Shown in pieces: positions 57,635-64,000 of a stretch of DNA of 64,000 nt. Below the pieces are notes generated by a model. It had not been told where the DNA came from and did no database searches. It saw only the letters and a list, made by a program, of their open reading frames with translations. The position numbers and the translations under genes were made by a program. Numbering within the stretch: the stretch's first letter is position 1; every line of letters starts with the position of its first letter. The stretch comes from Plantago ovata (lineage: Eukaryota; Streptophyta; Magnoliopsida; Lamiales; Plantaginaceae). The DNA lies in the NCBI GenBank assembly GCA_028274465.1, contig CM051457.1, positions 58,637,550 to 58,701,549 on the forward strand, written 5' to 3'.

Positions 57635-58003
57635 TTTGGCAGAATGCTGAAACAGGTATTCAGCAAGCCAAAGTATTCTTACTTAAAAGCTACATCTACT
57701 AATTTCTCCTAAGAAATGATAAGTCACTACATGTTTGCTGAAACAGTCATTCAACAAGTAATTCCTTCAAAACAGGTATTTGTTAGGAAACTTGATCACT
57801 TGCTGAGACAGGCACTCAGTAAGAGAAAGACCTTAAGGATTGCTGAAACAGGCATTCAGACAATCAAAGATACTGAAACAGGTATTCAAGTATCAAGGGA
57901 ATATTCTGAGACGGGAACTTAGAAAAAGAGCAAAACTCATTTCTCAGATTTTACCAAAGGATATCTCAAGCACAAACGAATTTACTGATACGGGAAATCA
58001 GAA
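57635..58003 (+). repeat. Hairpin array after pol, unit 2 (right of gap)
   Basis: Identical to 50947-51315 by eye; probably the same locus assembled twice. Confidence 0.8.
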
Positions 58004-58536
58004 ATATCTTTTAAAATCATGAAAATATGAGATATCTGAGTAAGGGGAAACTTTCAGCAAGTATCTAGGATGATAATTCAAACTCGCTGAAAAGATTCTT
58101 GTCTATTTCAGCAAGCAATCTAATCCCTTAAAACTCGGTAAAATCAATTTGTGACGTTAATCGGGCACAGATAAACTCGTAATAATCATGACATGAAATT
58201 CAATCGTGGCCATTGATTAAAAGGAGTTACTAATATAACGGTTAATAAAACAAAGAGAGAGAGAGTGCTCTGACGGTTTCAAGTTAGTGGGCCACTACGC
58301 ATTTAATGCAAAGGCTCCACTAACGCCTATGTTTCTCTGTTTTACCCTTGCTGAGAGCTCAAATCGATTGAGTTTCTCACACACCAGAGTCACTATATAA
58401 CGAAGGAGTTAGAGAAATGACAAAATTCTTTAACTCACATTTCCTTTCTCTGCAAATTTTAGCCTGAATCTACTGTACCTCCGGTCAAAAAGCAAACTAT
58501 CTCCTTTCGTACACATTTTTCTGCTCTATAAAAGAA

Positions 58537-61500
58537 ATGGCACCAAAGAGACAGTCTTCTAAGTCCTCAAAGTCATCTAAGGTTGACAGCGCTGAGATAC
58601 GCACTGCTCCGGTGACTACTTCGGCTACAAACACAACGAAAGTTGTGTTGAAAAACGATAGAATATCGGAAAAACCTATGCCTCCGTCATATCTTGACAC
58701 TGCAAAGTGTGAGATGTTGATGCAATGGGGAGGTTTTGCTAAGGAGAAGTACATTAGGTACTTCTATGAACAAGAACTCGATGACGAGAATGAAGAGGCG
58801 CTTGAGTTTATCAAGCAGCAAGGCCTCATGAACTTTATATCTGCTCGCACTAAGCAAGTGAGCATGATTGATACAATGTAATTCTACAACAATGCAGAAA
58901 TCCAGTCCCTTACTGATAGTAAAGGAGTCACTGAAAAAGTGATCTTTACTACAGTTCAGAACACGCAAATCGTCCTGAAATGGAGTGATTTAGCGGAAAT
59001 CTTTCAGATTCCAACCACTGGAACTGAAGATGACGTCACTGCCACTGACGAAGAAATTGAAGCTTTCTACAGTGTCGTCAGAAATGAGAAAATGAAGAAA
59101 GGCGAGATTGCTCCCGTGACTTGGACAAAGCACGTTAAGAGAAAGCATCTCTGCCATTCACTTGGTCTAGTAGCTCTGCTACTGATAAAAGTTCTTGACT
59201 CCCAAGTTGGAGGAATTGACCAAGTAGGCCTGAGAAGATGGCCACTGCTGATGCATATCCATGAAATTAAAACAGAACTTAACTGGGCTAAGTACATTTT
59301 CAATAGGCTTGTTGATTGTGTTACTAAGTTTAAGGTAAAGGTAGAAGACAACAAGGTCTCACCTTCCTTTCCAGTTATGTATGGAATAAAGATATGCTAC
59401 ATCCTTGAACATTTCAGGATTCAGCTGAGAAACCCATTGCCAATCATGAAGTTTGTATGCAATGTGGGAAGATCATTCTACAATCAGAATGTACCTAAGA
59501 CTGCTGGCAAGAAACTCGAAAAATCAAAGAAGACAACAGCTGCAAATGTTGTCAGCACAAGCCAGCAAGAAAGGTATACAACAGCTGCAGATGTTACCAC
59601 TCAGCAACTTAGAGATGAAACTTCTGTTGGTGGTGGTAACACAAATGAAACTGTTGTAGATAATCAACAAGGTACGTGTACAACAGCCGTTGCTGAAAAT
59701 GCAACTACTGATGCCTCTGGGAAACTGGAGAAATCTAACAAGAAAAAGAGGAAAGCTGATGATGACACTCAGACTGCTGCGTCATCAGCAAATCCCGTAC
59801 CAAAGAGGAAACGGACCAGCAACACAAGGAAGAAAACACTGGCTCGCAAGTTAGTTCCCGTTGTCCAAGACCTCTCAGACAATTCCCAGACAAATGTTGA
59901 AACGCATTTGCCAGTAGATGTTGACAAGGAAGTTACTGAAGCCTATGTCAGCAACATTGAAATGTTTGCGGAAGCCTTCAATGATCGACTTAACGTTGAT
60001 ACGTCTACTGAGAACAGACGACAAGGCAGTGGAAATGAAATTCCTGCCCAAGTCCCAGATATCTACATTGTAGATAATTTAGATGATCCAATATGGAACC
60101 AGCAAGTGACATTGCTGCTGATCTGTAAAAAGCGGCACTTGCTGATGCTGCTGAAAAGATGGCTGCTGAACAAGCAACTCATCAAGTTGCTGAAACCCCG
60201 CTTGCTGAAGGACCAGTTGCTGAGACAGCAATGGTTCCAGTTCCAGAAGTTGCTGAAACACAAGAAGCACTATTCAACGACGCATCTCGTGATGCTGACA
60301 ATACTGGCCCAAGTTCACCCAAGACATCAATCGACAAAGTCCAGCTTGTACTGGAAGCTATAAGCCAACAAATGGAGTTGGAGATTGAAGAATCATCCAA
60401 CAAATCCATTGATGTCTTCATGACAAGCAGTGAGCTCAAGGGTGAATATGCTTCTGCTCAACTTGTCATTTCAGAGACAAGGGAGATTGCTGAAACCGCA
60501 CAGCCTTCTCAAATAGAGCAAGACAAGAAGTCTGCTGAAGAAACAGTCCAAGAAGCTGAAGAAACTTTTAATGCTGAAAGGACTGAGCCACAACCTGTCC
60601 TTCTTCAGCAGGTAGTTAATTCAACCATCAGTAAAACTTCAAATTCTGAAACTTATTCGTTTGCTAATATTATGTTATCTCTACAAACTTCTCAAGATGC
60701 AAGTCAGATGGTTGCTGAAGCCTCTGCACCAGAACCAACACTCCCTGCTCAGCAGGTAGTTAATGTTTTTGATAATAAAACTAAGTTTGGCAGCTTAGTA
60801 CTTGTATCTAACTCAAATTTATTTTAGGATGAACAAATGGAGGATGCTATTCAAGCTCCTCAAGGAATGGAAATTGTACAACATGAGCTTGCTGAATCTC
60901 AGCAGGTAATTCATGTTTCAGCTTTGAACTCTAAAACAATTTTCCAAACCAATCCTGATCTAAATAATGGTCTTTTTCAGGCTCAAAAGGAGACCACTGA
61001 AGTGGTAATCATCACTGAAGATCATTAAGTAAGTTCTGAGGAACTGTACATGAACTTCAAAAGAACTACTTTGTCACAAGTTGCTAAGTCCGTCAGCAAC
61101 TGGCAAAGATATAGGCGAATGGACTTCTCTGATCTCCATCTTCATCTTTCAAACGAGAAAAAGAGATCTTCTCTGCTGAAGCTTAAAACATTTGTTCACT
61201 CCATCCTCTCGGAAGAAATGACATATTCTCAGCAAATGAGCTCAAATCTGATTGCTCAAATCAGAGAGAATATGAAGGCAAAATTCAAGAGTGCCTCTCC
61301 AGCTGAACAAGCTGTGATGCTCAAAGGTTCATTTGTACCTGTGGTGGCTGATCCCCACAAAATCAATGAGGAAGAGGAAGTGACAAGTGTTGCTTTATAC
61401 AAGCACCTTGAGCTAGTAATTCTGACCGATGATGATGAAGAGGAAGAAGATGAGAACATTCCCACTGATCCAAGTGATGATGAAGGGAAAGATTCCAAGG

Positions 61501-63807
61501 ACAAGAAAGACGATGATGATGACAATCAAGGTCCAAGTCCTGATGCTGGAGGTTTAAAATTAACAGTTTCTGAAAACACTCCACAAGAAAATCAGCAAGC
61601 TGAACAACAACAACCTCAGCAAGAATCTCAACCTCCTCCTGCTGCTGCTGAAAATCAAGCAACTGTGCAAGGTGCTGATACTGAAGAGGAATATGCCAGA
61701 AAAAGGGCTGCCTTGAAAAATGGCAAAAGTCCAGTTTCTAATGCCAAGGTTACTGAAGAAAACCTTGATGATGATGATGAACAGGATGAAGATTACCAAC
61801 GCGCTCTACAGAACAGTCTCTTGATCCATGCAAGGCATACGCAGGATCTAGAAATTGGTCAATCTTCAGGAGTAAGATCAAAGGAAGTCCCCTCCCTTCC
61901 ATTTATTACTGGCGAAACTCCAGTAATTGAGTCCCGAACTCAATTAAAACTAACTACTGGCGGAACTCCAGTCATTGAGTCTCAAACGTTGCATTCAGCA
62001 ACTACTCAATTAAAACTAACTACTGGTGAAACTCCAGTTGTTGAGTCTGAAGCGTTGCCATCAGCAACCACTCAACAAAAAGGAAGTGAAGCTGCTGACT
62101 TAGGTTCCAAGGTTGCTGAACTTGATGAATCTGAGGATGACAACTACTTATCGGAAAATGAGGATGAACAATCCAAAAGTTGTTCAAATTCCTCCTCCTG
62201 ATTACATAAATGATTTAGACGATGGTCTAAGAGGAGAATTGCTGATAAAGGATAATCAGTTTGCTTCAGAACTAAAAGTTCATTCCTTAACACCACATCT
62301 AGTGCCGTTCCCAAGAGTTGAGGAGTTTACTCCTAGAATTTTGGCACTAAAGAAAGTCCATGATGCCTGCAAAGCAGAAGATGAGGCATTGCTTGCTGAG
62401 AGCCCACTTGACTTTGGAAAAATATTGGCTACAGTGCTGAGACGCACTACTACTTTGACAATAGCTCAGAAAGACATCAGTCTTTATCACAAGAGCTATG
62501 AAGAAGATGTAAGTCAAGCCCTCAAGCTAGCAAAGACCGCTCTCGTGAAGGCTCAGACTTTCATGGATGAGAAGGCCGCAACAGAGAAAAGACATGAAGA
62601 GAACATGATGAGCATTCAAAGAGAGTTGTCAAAAATGACTTCTGATCAGCAACAAATCATCATGAAGTATAATAGTTTAAGCACTCTTGCTGAAAATTGC
62701 AATGAGTTCTATTCTCTGCACATCACTCCGATGTTGCAATCCATGTCTAAGGGGGAAAAGAAAAGTACCAGAAAAAGAAACCAAACCCCTTCTGCTGTTG
62801 ATGAGCCACTGCCCATAGAACCGCTTGCTGAAAAAGAGCAAAGTTCTAAAAGGCAAGTAGAATCTGAGTTGAATTCAGCAAGTACCAAAAAGAGAAAAAC
62901 CGCTGCTGAAACTCAAGATTTTTGCCATACTGAAAGTCATCAAAATCTGAATGAAGATGATGAAGATGATGACAATCAAACAATAGCTCAAGCCATAAGA
63001 GCTAGACCCTTAACAGCCTTGACTCCGTCTGGCCACTCAAAGCATTTCTTGTCTGACTCTTCAACAAGAGATCAAGACAATGCTAAAACAAGAAGAAGAA
63101 GGCAAAGACAGGAAGAAAAGAGGCTGGCCAGCATTGCTATTGGCTCCGGCATCGAATATACAAAGACCAACAATGATGAAACCACTCAGAATGTAATCAG
63201 AAACATTCATGGTTGCTGGATCTTAAAGCTGGAAGATTTGCTGGTGAATGAGTTCTTTCCTACAACCATATTGAACCAAATGTTCACATGGATTGAACTC
63301 AAGGTACAAAGAAATCAAAGGGAAGAATCCCTCCCAAGAAATATTTCTGGGAGATGGTTGAATCTCGAGGTCTCGGTAAGAAGAGTTGCCATTGGTAAGA
63401 CTTATAGACAAGAACCAAATCTGATCAAACCACCAGGCATTGCTTACTACTCTGACCCAGTAACAAAGAAAACAAAGAAGAGACTTGGATTGATTCCTTA
63501 TGAGTACTTCTATCTCACTGCTAAGGATCAAGAAGAAGATCTTCTCTGGCTAAGAAAGATTCATCCGAAAAGCATTTCAGATACACAGCTTCTCCATGCC
63601 AGCAATTGGGGCATGCATTTGTGGGTGACTAACTACATGGAAATGAATGCTGAAAAGCATCATCATACTGCCTGCAAAAACGCAAGAATTCTTCAACTAC
63701 AAGTCCGTAGGCTTCTGGAAAACTACGAAAAGGACTGTGTTGAATTTACTGCACTTGCTGAGAAGAGTGTAAGAGAGATTTTGAGAAAATCTTCTGGAAG
63801 AGCTTAA
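58537..63807 (+). pseudogene. Extra post-pol coding region, unit 2, right of gap (full span)
   Basis: The same parts as 30541-35824: MAPKRQSSK start, folded-looking domain (VLKWSDLAEIFQIP, LNWAKYIFNRLVD), KKKRKADDDTQ, Ala/Glu-rich disordered region with the three intron-like segments, DDDEEEEDE acidic block, TTGETPV repeats, coiled coil, and the C-terminal domain (HGCWILKLEDLL, GRWLNLEVSVRR, NWGMHLWVTNYMEM). It ends KSSGRA and TAA at 63805-63807, as in unit 1. Broken in a few places. The C-terminal 564-codon stretch is open, and unit 1's is open too, so both units keep this part readable. Confidence 0.75.
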
Positions 63808-64000
63808 CTCTTTGTAATAGTTTTTGTTAAAGTCTTTGTTTGCTGATTCTGTTTAAAGTTATCTCTGCTACTTCTTATAAACTTCTGAAAGATAACTATC
63901 AGCAATGAAGCTTTTGACTCTTATTGGTTTTTGATTATGCAATTTACTTATGCTTACTGTTTAATTATTCAAGTATGCTTGCATTAATCATCTGATTTAT
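63808..64000 (+). other. 3' untranslated part of unit 2, cut by window edge
   Basis: Matches 35825-36017. The polypurine tract and next LTR should follow about 60-73 bp beyond the window. Confidence 0.85.

Larger units (their letters stand above)
55471..62057 (+). repeat. Near-exact repeat of 48779-55370, probable unmerged overlap
   Basis: The offset is a constant 6,688 bp over thousands of bases: pol end 50938/57626, array 50947/57635, extra-region ATG 51849/58537. The core is essentially identical, and differences cluster at the two contig ends beside the gap. Confidence 0.9.
45079..64000 (+). mobile_element. SIRE/Maximus-like copia element, unit 2 internal region
   Basis: PBS at 45081-45092, then gag, pol, hairpin array and extra region as in unit 1. 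The right end at 64000 corresponds to unit 1 position 36017, about 73 bp before an LTR. A 100-N gap (55371-55470) splits it; 55471-62057 repeats 48779-55370 almost exactly. Subtracting the repeat gives about 12.3 kb, matching the 12.35 kb of unit 1. Broken in several places; some of the breaks near the gap look like sequence error. Confidence 0.88.

Noticed and set aside
55471-62057. A third copia unit or a biological internal duplication
   Set aside because: Near-identity over about 6.6 kb, a 100-N placeholder and the match of the collapsed length to unit 1 favour an assembly artefact. Kept as a finding with a test.
1-64000. CRISPR arrays, bacterial operons, riboswitches
   Set aside because: Everything readable is plant nuclear repeat DNA. 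The direct repeats present are LTRs, target duplications, hairpin units and microsatellites, without spacer structure.

Overview
This is a piece of a plant nuclear genome, almost certainly a dicot with a repeat-rich genome, although the species cannot be named from the sequence. Nearly all of it is transposable elements nested in one another: Ty1/copia, Ty3/gypsy, L1-type LINEs, a CACTA transposon and a MITE. I found no confident host protein-coding gene. Plant-specific signs are tRNA-iMet and tRNA-Asp primer-binding sites, the MDRSWMYKR start of a CACTA TNPD gene, DUF4283/zf-RVT LINE proteins and a Tekay/Del-like gag.

Layout. 1-283 and 6102-6430 are the 5' part of a CACTA element whose first intron took in a full-length L1-type LINE (300-6085, 16-bp target duplication). 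That LINE was later hit by a solo LTR (4239-4991, 5-bp duplication). 6430-7382 is unassigned repeat-like DNA. 7383-11477 is the 5' part of an Athila-like gypsy element (LTR, tRNA-Asp PBS, gag), its gag split by a related solo LTR (9268-10642). 11478-17054 is an older reverse-strand gypsy element that has long LTRs and only gag inside. It sits in the 5' end of a reverse-strand copia element (17055-18236). 18237-22135 is the least repeat-dense part: a possible orphan exon, a Tourist-like MITE (19974-20201), a 5'-truncated LINE carrying an RNase H domain (20661-21155) and a promoter/leader-like stretch.

From 22136 to the right edge lies a tandem of SIRE/Maximus-like copia units, LTR - internal - LTR - internal, with the next LTR expected about 70 bp past the edge. 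The middle LTR carries a young, intact-looking second member of the gag-only gypsy family (37176-44535, duplication GATTA). Each copia unit has gag, protease-integrase, RT-RNase H, then an array of small hairpins, then a promoter-like stretch, and then an extra coding region of about 5.3 kb with no retroviral domain that I recognise.

The second copia unit contains a 100-N gap (55371-55470). The roughly 6.6 kb on its left is repeated almost exactly on its right, and removing one copy gives the same internal length as unit 1. This looks like an unmerged contig overlap, not biology.

The most interesting signals are the hairpin array between pol and the extra region (stems change in a compensating way while a 7-nt loop stays fixed), the extra 5.3-kb region with three in-frame intron-like segments, and the gag-only gypsy family with a tRNA-like segment inside its LTRs.
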